64,000 nucleotides of DNA from SAR202 cluster bacterium bin16 (GTDB taxonomy: Bacteria > Chloroflexota > Dehalococcoidia > Lucifugimonadales > Australimonadaceae). Where the stretch lies: positions 81,790 to 145,789 of the forward strand of contig MPMJ01000002.1 of assembly GCA_002238425.1 (NCBI GenBank). The letters run 5' to 3'. Position numbers and translations under genes: made by a program. Numbering within the stretch: the first letter of the stretch is position 1; every line of letters starts with the position of its first letter. Positions 9,176 to 17,985 of the stretch are shown here, in pieces. The notes below the pieces were generated by a model that was given only the letters and a program-made list of their open reading frames with translations, did no database searches and was not told the origin of the DNA.

Positions 9176-9895
9176 CTATGCCGGAGGCTCGATAGTGACG
9201 GGTTCGTCGAACCGGGAGAGTTCCAGCACTCGGACGATGTCCGGGGTATCGGCTTCCACGAGCCTGCCCGTCAGACGGACCTTCCGCACGAGGTGGTCGT
9301 CACGCCCGATCCAGACTTCCATGCGCAGCGTCTCGTCTTCCGGTGCGCCAGGCACGAGCCCGCGCATGGATGTCGCCGGTGTCGTACCGGTGAGCTTGTG
9401 CACGGACGCACCGTCTATCGAGCCTCCGTCCGCAAGTTCGAGCTCGCCGAGTGAGGAGAGAGCATCGGCGATGCTGCCGTTGATGTTCGCGAAGTTGATG
9501 GCGAGCGTTCCAGCCGGGAGGGCCTGCCAGACCATGCTGATGCGGTCGCGCAGGTGAGTCGTCTCACCGTACTGCACGATGTCCAGTTGCAGCGTGGCGT
9601 TCCCGAAGAGCGTGCTGGTGGCCGTTGCCAGGAACTCCGCCTTGTCCGGGAAGACGCCATCGCCTTCCGCCTCGGTGAGTGTCGAAGAGAAGCCGATGTC
9701 CGTGCCGCCTACTTCGTGCGTCACGAGGAAGTGGACGGTCGAGAGGTTGCGCAGGGTTTCGGCTCCCTGGTCGCGGACGTCCTCTGCCGTGATGGATGGC
9801 GTCGGCGTCGCTTCGGGGCCACAGGAAACGGCGAGCAAAGCAGCGGCCATCGCCAGGATGGCCGCCGCTGCGCTTGTCTGTAACGCTGCCCTCAC
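9176..9895 (-). CDS. LppX/LprAFG-like lipoprotein
   Basis: The start is GTG at 9895, preceded by GAGGAG and overlapping the slipin stop by 1 base (TAGTG), giving 239 residues. The N-terminus is a lipoprotein signal peptide ending LLAVSC, so the mature protein would be lipid-anchored at the cysteine on the outer face of the membrane. The rest resembles the mycobacterial LppX/LprAFG fold, with alternating strands and an AEG-D-G start of the domain; relatives bind lipids. The acidic linker TPTPS after the cysteine resembles other lipoproteins in this window. A longer ORF starting at 9982 would overlap the slipin gene by 88 bases and hide the signal peptide. Confidence 0.7.
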   Translation of the reverse strand: MRAALQTSAAAAILAMAAALLAVSCGPEATPTPSITAEDVRDQGAETLRNLSTVHFLVTHEVGGTDIGFSSTLTEAEGDGVFPDKAEFLATATSTLFGNATLQLDIVQYGETTHLRDRISMVWQALPAGTLAINFANINGSIADALSSLGELELADGGSIDGASVHKLTGTTPATSMRGLVPGAPEDETLRMEVWIGRDDHLVRKVRLTGRLVEADTPDIVRVLELSRFDEPVTIEPPA

Positions 9896-10764
9896 TACTC
9901 CTCGCTGTTGCCGGAGGAAGTGGCCTGTGCTCCTTGCAGGAACGGCTGCAGCATGGACGTGAACTCCATCGGGAAGATCCACTTGGTGGAGGGGCTGCCG
10001 CCGATGTCCTTGAGCGTGTCGAAGTACTGCAGGCTCATCGTGCGGGGATCGGCCTGCATCGCAACTTCGTTGATGCGCTGCATACCCAGGCTGAATCCTT
10101 CCGCTCTCAGGATGGCCGCCTCCCGGTCGCCCTGAGCCTCGAGAATCGCCGCCTGCTTGGCGCCTTCCGCGCGCAGCACGGCGCCCTGCCGTTCACCCTC
10201 AGCGCGGTTGATCTCGGCGTCGCGTTCGCCTTCCGCCTCGGTGACGGCGGCGCGGCGGGTGCGCTCGGCGGAGAGCTGGCGGTTCATCGCGTCCTGCACG
10301 TCGCGCGGGGGCTCGACTTCCTTGATCTCGACCCGGGTCACTTTCACGCCCCAGTTGACCGTGACCTCGTCCAGTTTCACCTGGAGCTGGGAGTTGATGC
10401 GCTCGCGCTTGGAGAGCACGTCATCCAGGTCCATCTCGCCGACGACCGCACGGAGCGTCGTCATGGCCAGCGCCTGCGCTGCCGCACCGAAGTCGCTGAT
10501 GTTCAGGATGGTGTCCTGCGGGCGGTCCTCAATGACGCGCATGTAGACGAAGAAGTCGATGTCGATCGGGGCGTTGTCCCGTGTGATGCTCGTCTGCCGC
10601 GGGATAGGCACGGGTACCTCCCTAAGGTCTGCAGTGGATGAGCCGTTGTTGACGAACGGCCAGAGCCATCGGATGCCCGGCCCGCGCGTCCCGGTGTACG
10701 AACCGAATGTGAACACGACGAGTCGCTGATACTGCTTGATGACATTCAGACCCCAGTTAGCCAT
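9895..10764 (-). CDS. Slipin / stomatin-family (band 7, SPFH) protein
   Basis: This 289-residue SPFH protein has the band 7 domain at about residues 20-190, followed by an Ala/Glu/Arg-rich coiled-coil segment with repeated AEGERQGA, AEGAKQAA and RAEGFS units (about 185-235). It overlaps the preceding nfeD gene by 8 bases, the classic STOPP (stomatin operon partner protein) arrangement. It likely scaffolds membrane microdomains with the NfeD protease as partner. The usual N-terminal hydrophobic hairpin is weak: the start reads MANWGLNVIKQYQRLVVF. Membrane attachment may therefore depend on NfeD or on an acyl group. Confidence 0.88.
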   Translation of the reverse strand: MANWGLNVIKQYQRLVVFTFGSYTGTRGPGIRWLWPFVNNGSSTADLREVPVPIPRQTSITRDNAPIDIDFFVYMRVIEDRPQDTILNISDFGAAAQALAMTTLRAVVGEMDLDDVLSKRERINSQLQVKLDEVTVNWGVKVTRVEIKEVEPPRDVQDAMNRQLSAERTRRAAVTEAEGERDAEINRAEGERQGAVLRAEGAKQAAILEAQGDREAAILRAEGFSLGMQRINEVAMQADPRTMSLQYFDTLKDIGGSPSTKWIFPMEFTSMLQPFLQGAQATSSGNSEE

Positions 10765-12181
10765 GCGCTGACTCCTTCTCCGTTTCCTCTGCCCGTCTTG
10801 GTCCTACTCGTTCCACTTCCAGCAGCGCACCGTGCTCCGTCTGTACTACGACTGACGCTCCGCGTGCTATGTGCGAGCCATCCACCGCGCGGGCGTTCCA
10901 TGTTTCGCCGCGTACGCGCACCTTCCCTTCCGGTGCGAGCGCCGCCGATACCATACCAGTCATGCCGATGAGGATGGGCTCGGGCGTACCGTGCCTGAAC
11001 TGTTCACGGCGCACGCGTCCCACCTCCCGCGAGAAGAGCAGGACGCCGATGCCCATGGTAACCGCGACCGGCGTGATGGCCCACCAACTCACGCTGATGT
11101 CCGGGAGCACGGGCGACGGTGTGCCGAAGTGCGAGAAGAGCAGGATGCCGCCAAGGACGAGGCTTGCGATGCCCAACGCGCCGACTACACCGAACCCGTC
11201 TATGTTGAACTCGACGCTGAACAGCACGAATGCCAGCAGGATGAGCGCCACGCCCGCCCAGTTGCCCGGCAGACTTCCCAGCGCCGCGAGCCCCAGCACG
11301 AGCGCGACGAGTCCCGCCACACCGGGGAAGATGAGGCCCGGGTTCCAGAACTCGACGAACAGACCGAGCCCGCCAAGCGAGATGAGCAGGAACGCGACGT
11401 TCGGGTCAGCGATGTAGGAGAGGATGCGGTCGAACAGCCCCATGCTGATGTTCCGCACCGGCGCCTCCGCGGTGTGCAGTGTCACGGTGCGCTCGCCGGT
11501 TGCGGTGACCACGACGACGCTCTGACCGTCGATCTGCTTCAGCAGGTCGTTCATGTTCACGGCGATGACGTCCACGATACCGAGTTCCACCGCCTCCTCT
11601 GCGGTGTACGACTTCGCTTCGAGCACAGTCGCTTCCAGCGGCTCGGACGGCCTGCCGCGCACCTCGGCGATGGAGCGGATCAGCGCAGCGGTGTCCTCGA
11701 ACACCTTGCTCTCGAGCGTCTCATTCAGCTCCTCGCCCTGACCGCCGACCGGGCTTGCCGCGCCGATGTTCGTGCCGGGCGCCATCGCCGCGATGTGCCC
11801 CGCAGCGGTGATGAACGTTCCGGCGGACGCGGCGTGCGCCCCCTGCGGGAACACGTAGACGATCACGGGAACGGGCGCAGCAAGGAGTGTTTCGGTGATG
11901 TCGCGCGTTGCGCTCAGGAGTCCGCCGGGTGTGTCGAGCGTGATGACGACTGCCTCGGCGCCGCTTCGTTCAGCTTCCTCCAGCGCTCGCGTGATGTAGC
12001 GGTCGGTGATGGGACTGATGATGCCGTCGACCTCGACGACGTGCGCTTCGCGCGATTGCGCCAGCGCAGTGCCGGCGAACCCGGCCGTCACGAGCAACGC
12101 GCACATCGCGAGCCACGTAACGCGCGCCCACGCAAGGAGGGCTGGCCGGGGGCGGGAGCGGGTTGTGGAGGAACGCGGCAT
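10757..12181 (-). CDS. NfeD-like membrane-bound serine protease (ClpP class)
   Basis: The 474-residue protein has a signal/anchor segment at about 20-40, then a ClpP-like domain with the catalytic serine in HAASAGTF (about residue 120) and the lysine of the Ser-Lys dyad in the ESKVFED region. Four to five membrane helices follow, then a C-terminal OB-fold NfeD domain (KVRVRGETWNARA). Archaeal and bacterial relatives cleave stomatin-family proteins. The next gene is a slipin and overlaps by 8 bases, which fits that role. It begins 57 bases after the lactonase-like gene on the same strand. Confidence 0.9.
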   Translation of the reverse strand: MPRSSTTRSRPRPALLAWARVTWLAMCALLVTAGFAGTALAQSREAHVVEVDGIISPITDRYITRALEEAERSGAEAVVITLDTPGGLLSATRDITETLLAAPVPVIVYVFPQGAHAASAGTFITAAGHIAAMAPGTNIGAASPVGGQGEELNETLESKVFEDTAALIRSIAEVRGRPSEPLEATVLEAKSYTAEEAVELGIVDVIAVNMNDLLKQIDGQSVVVVTATGERTVTLHTAEAPVRNISMGLFDRILSYIADPNVAFLLISLGGLGLFVEFWNPGLIFPGVAGLVALVLGLAALGSLPGNWAGVALILLAFVLFSVEFNIDGFGVVGALGIASLVLGGILLFSHFGTPSPVLPDISVSWWAITPVAVTMGIGVLLFSREVGRVRREQFRHGTPEPILIGMTGMVSAALAPEGKVRVRGETWNARAVDGSHIARGASVVVQTEHGALLEVERVGPRRAEETEKESAHG

Positions 12182-12238
12182 AACAGGGCCTCACGTCCTA
12201 TTGTAAGGCCTCTGCCCTGCCCGCTCTGCCCTTGCGTG

Positions 12239-13120
12239 TCAGTTGACGTTGAAGTAGAGCGTGTCCGGGTTGTCCACGAGGATCTGCTTCTGGACGGCAG
12301 GGTCGTCCGTGTACATGCCGAACAGGTCGACGAGGTGGCCGTCGTTGGGCATGTGGCGCACGTTCGGGTGCGGGAAGTCGGTGCCCCAGAGCACGCGGTC
12401 CGGCGCGGCGGCGATGAGCGCCTGTGCGAACGGGACAGCGTCCGTGAATGGCGGGCCGTCGGTTGAGACGCGCTCGCCGCCGCATATCTTCACCCACGCG
12501 TTCGGGCGCTCCATCAGCCGCAGCAACTCCTGGAACGGCGTCTGTTCCAGACCGTCGCCCGCCTTCACCCGCGCCATGTGGTCTATGACGAAGGGCACGG
12601 GCAACCCGAGCAGCATCGGTGAGAGCTCGACGATGTCCTCCGCGTCCAAGTGAACGACGAGGTGCCAGCCCATCGATCCGATGCGCTCAGCCATGCGCTT
12701 GACGACGTCCGGTTCCGGCACGCTCTCCAGGTGGCGCACGAAGTTGAAGCGCACGGCGCGGATGCCTCCCTCGTGGTAGCGGGCAAGCTCCGCGTCGCTG
12801 ATGTCCGGCTCCACGATGCTCGTGCCACGGTACGCCCCGCCCGACCACGCAATTGCGTCGAGCGTGGCGTCCATGTAGACGCCGTGGCAGCTCGCGTGGA
12901 CGATGACCGCACGGGCGATGCCGAGATGATCGTGCAGCGCCTTCAACGTCTCCTTCGAGGCGTCGGGCGGTGTGTAGGACCGGTTCGGGTGGTATGGAAA
13001 GACGTCACCGGGGCCGAAGATATGGCAGTGCGCGTCGCACGCGTTCGCAGGCAACTGCAGGTCAGGCTTTTTGGGGTTGGGGTCAGGTCCGGCGATCAGG
13101 CGTATCTCGCGCTCCGTCAT
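12239..13120 (-). CDS. Amidohydrolase, LigI-like (2-pyrone-4,6-dicarboxylate lactonase type)
   Basis: This 293-residue amidohydrolase-2 protein has the N-terminal metal motif DAHCHIFGP (about 29-37) and the C-terminal GTDFPHPN with the catalytic aspartate. Both are the pattern of LigI, which opens 2-pyrone-4,6-dicarboxylate to oxalomesaconate in the protocatechuate 4,5-cleavage pathway. Its start codon overlaps the stop of the upstream PrpF/LigU-like gene by 4 bases (ATGA), and a LigK-like aldolase precedes that, so the three genes form a lower-pathway operon. Other amidohydrolase-2 lactonases look similar, so the substrate is inferred from context. Confidence 0.72.
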   Translation of the reverse strand: MTEREIRLIAGPDPNPKKPDLQLPANACDAHCHIFGPGDVFPYHPNRSYTPPDASKETLKALHDHLGIARAVIVHASCHGVYMDATLDAIAWSGGAYRGTSIVEPDISDAELARYHEGGIRAVRFNFVRHLESVPEPDVVKRMAERIGSMGWHLVVHLDAEDIVELSPMLLGLPVPFVIDHMARVKAGDGLEQTPFQELLRLMERPNAWVKICGGERVSTDGPPFTDAVPFAQALIAAAPDRVLWGTDFPHPNVRHMPNDGHLVDLFGMYTDDPAVQKQILVDNPDTLYFNVN

Positions 13121-14232
13121 CGTGCCGCTGCTCCGGTGAGGGCGCCCCGCCCCGACCAGACTTCGGCCGGGATGTAGACCTCGCCCTCCATCAGTTTGCG
13201 GGCCGTCCGTAGTAGCGCGGCGCGCTCGATGGTTGGTTCTTCGTCGGTGCCGCCCACCTCGACCTCAACTGCAAAGTCGCCGGTGGGGTGTTCCAGTCCC
13301 AGCATCTTGCGGCGTCCCTCCGGACGCACCGCGTAGTCGTAAGCCGTCGTGCCGGGGAAGACGGCAGCAGTCGCGACCGTCACCGCGGCGAGGACGCCTA
13401 TCGAGGCGTGAGCTACCTTGGGAATGAACGAGCGCGTGCAGATCGCGCCGCCGTTGACCGGAGGCGCGAGCAGGAACATCTTTGGCACGACGTTGTCCGT
13501 CACGTCGCCGAGGTTCATCAGGTGCCCCGCCTGCAGGCGGATGCTCTCGATGCGCTCCTTCAGCTCGGTGTCCGCGTTCAGCTCGTCGCGCGTCTCGTAG
13601 CCGGTGCGCCCGAGGTCGGCGGCGCGCATCGCGACGACCGGCATGCCGTTGTCCATCAGCGAGCACTCGATGCCGTCAATCACGTCCGCGCGGTTGCCCG
13701 TGGGGAAGAGCGCGCCGTAGAACGAGCCCGCCGTGTCCTCGACGTCAATCATGATTGGCGCGGAGGTGCCGGGCACACCGTCGATGCGCGCGCTGCCCTG
13801 ATACTCCACCTGCCCGCCCGGTGTCATGATGCGGGCGATGGCACGGTCGCCGGAGTTGACCATGTGGATGCGTACCACGGTCTCGTCATCAGCGGCGGGG
13901 ATGAGGCCGTGCTCGATGGCGAACGGCCCGATGCCTGCGAGCATGTTGCCGCAGTTCGGGCTCACGTCCACGACTGCCTCGTTCACGACGACCTGCGCGA
14001 AGAGGTAGTCGACGTCGCAGTCCTCGCGCGTCGCGGGGCTGACGATGGCGACCTTGCTCGTGAGCGGGTCCGCACCGCCGAGGCCGTCTATCTGGCGGTC
14101 ATCGGGCGAGCCCATGACCGCGAGCAGAACCTTGTCGCGCGTCTCAGGGTCGCTCGGCAGGTCGGACGCGAGGAAGTACGGCCCCCGCGACGTGCCGCCG
14201 CGCATGAATACGCAAGGGATGGAAGTCTGCAT
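13117..14232 (-). CDS. PrpF-family isomerase, 4-oxalomesaconate tautomerase type (LigU/GalD-like)
   Basis: The 371-residue product has the PrpF fold, related to diaminopimelate epimerase. It begins with the family signature CVFMRGGTSRG, then has the GLGGADPLTSKVAIV segment and SPNCGNM with the conserved cysteine near residue 92. Members shift a double bond in tricarboxylate substrates: LigU and GalD convert tautomers of 4-oxalomesaconate, PrpF acts on 2-methylaconitate. The neighbours (LigK-like aldolase, LigI-like lactonase) favour the oxalomesaconate role. AGGAGG lies nine bases before the ATG. The downstream gene overlaps by 4 bases. Confidence 0.8.
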   Translation of the reverse strand: MQTSIPCVFMRGGTSRGPYFLASDLPSDPETRDKVLLAVMGSPDDRQIDGLGGADPLTSKVAIVSPATREDCDVDYLFAQVVVNEAVVDVSPNCGNMLAGIGPFAIEHGLIPAADDETVVRIHMVNSGDRAIARIMTPGGQVEYQGSARIDGVPGTSAPIMIDVEDTAGSFYGALFPTGNRADVIDGIECSLMDNGMPVVAMRAADLGRTGYETRDELNADTELKERIESIRLQAGHLMNLGDVTDNVVPKMFLLAPPVNGGAICTRSFIPKVAHASIGVLAAVTVATAAVFPGTTAYDYAVRPEGRRKMLGLEHPTGDFAVEVEVGGTDEEPTIERAALLRTARKLMEGEVYIPAEVWSGRGALTGAAAR

Positions 14233-14253
14233 CGCTCACTGCCTCCTGTGTCT

Positions 14254-14283
14254 CGTCACTCCCGCGGAAGCGGGAATCTCGCC
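14254..14283. repeat. REP-like extragenic hairpin repeat
   Basis: CGTCACTCCCGC-GGAA-GCGGGAATCTCG forms a short hairpin (CCCGC/GCGGG). It matches the general form of a dispersed intergenic element known from many bacterial genomes. It lies in the 73-base gap between the LigK-like and LigU-like genes. One clear copy is seen here, so genome-wide copy number is untested. Confidence 0.45.
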
Positions 14284-14305
14284 TGGCAAGGAACCGCTTG
14301 CGGGC

Positions 14306-14980
14306 CTACACCCTGCTCTGCAGCTGGTGGTAGCGGAACTTCTCGCGGGCCGCGTCCAGCCGTCCGCCGAGCATGATCTCGTTGCGGATGCGCTCCTCGG
14401 CCTCGTCGATCTCCTGTGCGGCCTTCAGCACTTCCTGCTCGTGCTCCTGCGCGATGACGAGCACGCCGTCGCCGTCGCCGAGCAGCAGGTCGCCGGGCAG
14501 CACTCGGACCTCGCCGAGCGACACCGGCTCCTGGTAGGCGTCGGCGCGGACGCGGTCCTTGCCCGTGCGCATGTAGGTGCCGCGCGAGAAGATGGGGTAG
14601 TTCAGCTTCAGGGCGCGGTTGGAGTCCCGGCAGACGCCGTGGATGACTGTGCCGCCGAGGTTGTTGCGGTCGGCCATGATGGTGAGGATGTCTCCCCAGA
14701 CCGTGGCGTCAAGCCGCCCGCCGTTGTCGATGACGACCACGCCGCCGGGCGCGACCTCGTCGATGTAGTCACCGACGCTCTCGCCCTTGTGGCCTGCGGT
14801 CATCGGCTCGTTACGGACGGTGTGGGCGCGCCCACAGAGCGTGAAGTCGCGGTCGACCGGCTTGATGCCGAAGCACTGTCCTCCGAGGCCGAGCCTGTCC
14901 ATCGCGTCGCTCACCGGCGTCGTGCCGAGTTTCGCGAACGCCTGCACTACGGGGTCGTTGGGGTCGAGATAGCCTGACAT
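14306..14980 (-). CDS. RraA-family aldolase, 4-carboxy-4-hydroxy-2-oxoadipate/HMG aldolase type (LigK-like)
   Basis: This 224-residue RraA-fold protein has the divalent-metal and substrate residues of class II pyruvate aldolases: GDILTIMA followed by GGTVIHGVCRDS, where the R-D pair binds substrate and metal water. It also has the C-terminal GDLLLGDGDGV strand. LigK/ProA relatives split 4-carboxy-4-hydroxy-2-oxoadipate into pyruvate and oxaloacetate, the last step of the protocatechuate and gallate 4,5-cleavage pathways. It is the first gene of a minus-strand operon with LigU-like and LigI-like genes. AGGTGAT precedes the ATG. RraA itself, a ribonuclease E inhibitor, is smaller (about 160 residues). 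Confidence 0.78.
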   Translation of the reverse strand: MSGYLDPNDPVVQAFAKLGTTPVSDAMDRLGLGGQCFGIKPVDRDFTLCGRAHTVRNEPMTAGHKGESVGDYIDEVAPGGVVVIDNGGRLDATVWGDILTIMADRNNLGGTVIHGVCRDSNRALKLNYPIFSRGTYMRTGKDRVRADAYQEPVSLGEVRVLPGDLLLGDGDGVLVIAQEHEQEVLKAAQEIDEAEERIRNEIMLGGRLDAAREKFRYHQLQSRV

Positions 14981-15062
14981 ATCACCTGCTCTCGTCGTGT
15001 TGATTACTCCTCACAGGGGCGCGGAGGAGCGATGCTAGGTTCCTACGGGTGGGCGTGCTCCG

Positions 15063-15974
15063 TCAAGCGCGGAGTGTCTCCAGCGCACGTACGGCGAGCG
15101 AGTTCGCATCTGGGTGCCACGCGATGCGCTCGTCGGTTGCCTTGAACCACGTTGCCTGTCGTCGGATCAGGCGGTGCGTGGCGCTCTTCACTCGCTCAGC
15201 CGTCTGTTCGAGTGTCATGCTGCCCCGCACGTAGGCCGCAACCTCGCGGTAGCCGACGCTTGAGAACGACGGCAACTCCGGGCCGTAGCCGGCGTGCAGG
15301 AGTTCTCGCACCTCTTCCGGCCAGCCGCTGGTCAGCATGGCGTCGACGCGGTCCGCGGCGCGTTGGCGCAGCGCGGCCCGTTCCGGCGCGATGCCGAGCA
15401 GCACCGGCTCGAACCCCGGCGGCGACTTACGGCGCTGGCGCGAGAATGGCGCGCCAGTCTCGTGCCACACTTCAAGCGCACGAACGACGCGCCGTACGTT
15501 GCGTGGGTCTATCGCGTCCGCTGCGCGGGTGTCGACGGCGCGCAGGCGCTCGTGCAGCGCCTCGGGGCCGCTGCGCCACGCCTCCTCGGTGAGCTCGGCA
15601 CGCAGTTCCGGGTTGGGCGGCACGGCCGGGGCGTGCCAGCCTTCGGCGAGTCCCCATACGTACTGCCCAGTGCCTCCCACGACGACGGGCGTCGCGCCCC
15701 GCGATGCGACGTCGGCGATGATGGTGCGCGCTTCAGAGAGGAACCGTGCGAGGTGGTAGCGCTCGTCCGGAGCGGCCACATCGATGAGGTGATGGGGTAC
15801 GGAGGCGAGTTCGGCGGGCGTTGGTTTGCCCGTGCCGATGGACATGCCCCGGTACACCTGGCGGCTGTCTGCGTTGACGATCTCAATGCGAGCCTGGGTC
15901 GCGAGTTCCAGCGATGCGGCGGTCTTGCCGCTCGCGGTGGGTCCGACGATGAAGAGGACGCGCGGCCCGGGCAT
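15063..15974 (-). CDS. miaA: tRNA dimethylallyltransferase
   Basis: MiaA adds a dimethylallyl group to A37 of tRNAs reading codons that start with U. The 303-residue product begins MPGPRVLFIVGPTASGKT, a P-loop, followed by NADSRQVYRGMSIGTGKP, the second MiaA signature; VVGGTGQYVWGL and the C-terminal SSVGYREVAAY are also present. The start at 15974 lies 5 bases after the tpiA stop; an upstream extension to 16181 runs inside tpiA and is a shadow. It is the last gene of the tsaC - prenyl synthase-like - pgk - tpiA - miaA cluster. Confidence 0.93.
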   Translation of the reverse strand: MPGPRVLFIVGPTASGKTAASLELATQARIEIVNADSRQVYRGMSIGTGKPTPAELASVPHHLIDVAAPDERYHLARFLSEARTIIADVASRGATPVVVGGTGQYVWGLAEGWHAPAVPPNPELRAELTEEAWRSGPEALHERLRAVDTRAADAIDPRNVRRVVRALEVWHETGAPFSRQRRKSPPGFEPVLLGIAPERAALRQRAADRVDAMLTSGWPEEVRELLHAGYGPELPSFSSVGYREVAAYVRGSMTLEQTAERVKSATHRLIRRQATWFKATDERIAWHPDANSLAVRALETLRA

Positions 15975-15979
15975 GGGTA

Positions 15980-16738
15980 TCAGGCCGGCGCGAACGCCCT
16001 GACGATGGCGGCGAAGTCCGCCGCGACGAGGCTTGCGCCACCTACGAGCGCGCCGTCGATGTCCGGCTGCGCCGCGAGCGAGTCCGCATTTCCGGGGTTG
16101 ACGCTGCCGCCGTAGAGCACCGGTACGATGCCACCGTCCGCGTCGAGCGCCACGCCTACTTCGGAGCGAACGACGGCGCACATCTCCTGTGCCATCTCGG
16201 GCGTCGCCGCCCTGCCCGTGCCGATGGCCCAGACCGGTTCGTAGGCGACGACGATGCTGTTTGCCTGCTCAGGCTCAACGCCCGCCAGTCCCGCCGACAC
16301 CTGACGCCGCACGACGGCCTTCGCGCGGCCAGAGTCGCGCTCGTCCATCGTTTCTCCGACGCACAGGATGGGCATCAGACCTGCCGTGAGCACTGCGTTG
16401 ACCTTGGCGTTGATGAAGGCGTCCGTCTCGCTGAAGAGCTGCCGACGCTCCGAGTGACCGACGATGACGTACGCGCACAGACCGGCCAGCATCCCCAACG
16501 GGACCTCGCCTGTGAATGCGCCCTTCGCCTCGGGGTGGGCGTTCTGCGCACCGACTCCGATGCCGGAGCCCGCTAGTGCGCCCGCAACGGCGGACAGTGC
16601 CACGAACGGCGGGCAGGCGACACGCGTCACGCCGTCGACGCCGCCGACGGCTTCGACAAGCTCCGAGGCGAGTGCTTCGGCATCCGCCATGGATGTGGGG
16701 TTCATCTTCCAATTGCCTGCTACGAATGGCGTTGGCAC
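15980..16738 (-). CDS. tpiA: Triosephosphate isomerase
   Basis: The enzyme interconverts dihydroxyacetone phosphate and glyceraldehyde-3-phosphate. The 252-residue product has NWKMN with the active-site Asn and Lys (residues 9-13), VGHSERR with the catalytic histidine, and YEPVWAIGTG with the catalytic glutamate and the mobile loop 6. LYGGSVNPGN near the C-terminus binds phosphate. It lies 44 bases downstream of pgk and 5 bases upstream of miaA, a glycolytic pair in one operon. Confidence 0.96.
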   Translation of the reverse strand: MPTPFVAGNWKMNPTSMADAEALASELVEAVGGVDGVTRVACPPFVALSAVAGALAGSGIGVGAQNAHPEAKGAFTGEVPLGMLAGLCAYVIVGHSERRQLFSETDAFINAKVNAVLTAGLMPILCVGETMDERDSGRAKAVVRRQVSAGLAGVEPEQANSIVVAYEPVWAIGTGRAATPEMAQEMCAVVRSEVGVALDADGGIVPVLYGGSVNPGNADSLAAQPDIDGALVGGASLVAADFAAIVRAFAPA

Positions 16739-16782
16739 GTCTTCTCCTTAGCGCAAGATGTGTCTGCTGCCTACGCGTCGTC

Positions 16783-17985
16783 TCAGTGTGTGCCCTGGAC
16801 TTCATCCAGGGCGGCGACGCCGGGCAGCTCTTTGCCTTCCAGGAATTCCAGCGACGCGCCGCCTCCTGTCGAAACGTGCGACATCTGTTTGGCGAGCCCC
16901 AGGTGCGCGACCGACTCCGCCGTCGAGCCGCCGCCGATGACCGTGACCGCGTTGCTCGACGCCAGCGCCTCCGCGACGATGCGCGTGCCTTCGTGGAAGG
17001 GAGGCACCTCGAACACGCCCATCGGTCCGTTCCAGACGACCGAGCCCATCGCGGCGAGACGCTCTGCGTAGGAGGCAGCCGTACGCGGGCCGATGTCCAG
17101 GATCATGGCGTCGGCGGGGATATCGCTGATGGACACGGCGGACGTGGGAACGTTTGGCTCGATGCGTTCGGCGATGACGACGTCGTCCGGCAGTGTGATG
17201 GGCGTCGAGGTCGCGGCCGCGCGTTCCATCGTCTCGGTGCAGAAGTCGATGAGGTTTTCCTCGAGCAGCGACGCGCCTATCTCGTAGCCCTGCGCCTTGA
17301 GGAACGTGCCTGCCATGCCGCCGCCGACGAAGAGCCCGTCCGCGTGACCGATGAGCCGTCCGAGCACCTGCAGTTTGTCACTCACCTTTGCTCCGCCGAG
17401 CAAGGCCGCGAGGGGGCGCGTGGGGTTCTCCAGTACGCCACCGAGGAACGTGATCTCCTTCTCCATGAGGAGGCCCGCCATGGCAGGAAGGTGGTGCGCG
17501 ACGCCCTCGGTCGAGGCGTGCGCTCGATGGGCCGTGCCGAACGCGTCGTTCACATAGCCGTCGGCCAGCGACGCGAGCGACGCCGCGAACTCAGGGTCGT
17601 TCGCTTCCTCGCCCGGCCAGAAGCGGATGTTGTCCAGCATGAGCACACCGCCGGCGTTCAGCGTTCGGGCGGCAGCCTTTGCGTCGTCTCCCGGAGCGTC
17701 GTGCACGTAGCCAACCGCTGCGTCGAGCAGTTCGCTCAGCCGTTCGACGATGGGGCCGAGTTCGAGTTCGGGCGAGCGCTTGCCGTCGGGGCGTCCGAGG
17801 TGAGTGCAGAGGATGACGGACGCGCCCTGCCCGCGCAGGTAGTCGATGGTCGGCACGGCCTCGCGGATGCGCACGTCGTCCGAGATGCGCGTCGTGCCGC
17901 GCTCGAACGGTACGTTGAAGTCGACGCGGACGAGCGCGCGCTTGCCCTGCCAATCGAAATCCCTGAGCGTTCGCTTCATGCCCAT
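16783..17985 (-). CDS. pgk: Phosphoglycerate kinase
   Basis: Phosphoglycerate kinase transfers phosphate from 1,3-bisphosphoglycerate to ADP. The 400-residue product has the N-domain signature RALVRVDFNVP near residue 17, the THLGRPDG segment with substrate-binding histidine and arginine, FVGGGMAGTFLKAQGY in the hinge and GGGSTAE in the nucleotide domain. Its start overlaps the upstream prenyl synthase-like gene by 10 bases, which suggests translational coupling. Confidence 0.96.
   Translation of the reverse strand: MGMKRTLRDFDWQGKRALVRVDFNVPFERGTTRISDDVRIREAVPTIDYLRGQGASVILCTHLGRPDGKRSPELELGPIVERLSELLDAAVGYVHDAPGDDAKAAARTLNAGGVLMLDNIRFWPGEEANDPEFAASLASLADGYVNDAFGTAHRAHASTEGVAHHLPAMAGLLMEKEITFLGGVLENPTRPLAALLGGAKVSDKLQVLGRLIGHADGLFVGGGMAGTFLKAQGYEIGASLLEENLIDFCTETMERAAATSTPITLPDDVVIAERIEPNVPTSAVSISDIPADAMILDIGPRTAASYAERLAAMGSVVWNGPMGVFEVPPFHEGTRIVAEALASSNAVTVIGGGSTAESVAHLGLAKQMSHVSTGGGASLEFLEGKELPGVAALDEVQGTH

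Noticed and set aside
10871-12466. 531-codon open frame on the plus strand opposite nfeD
   Set aside because: Antisense shadow of a clear gene, with low-complexity Asp/Arg/His composition.
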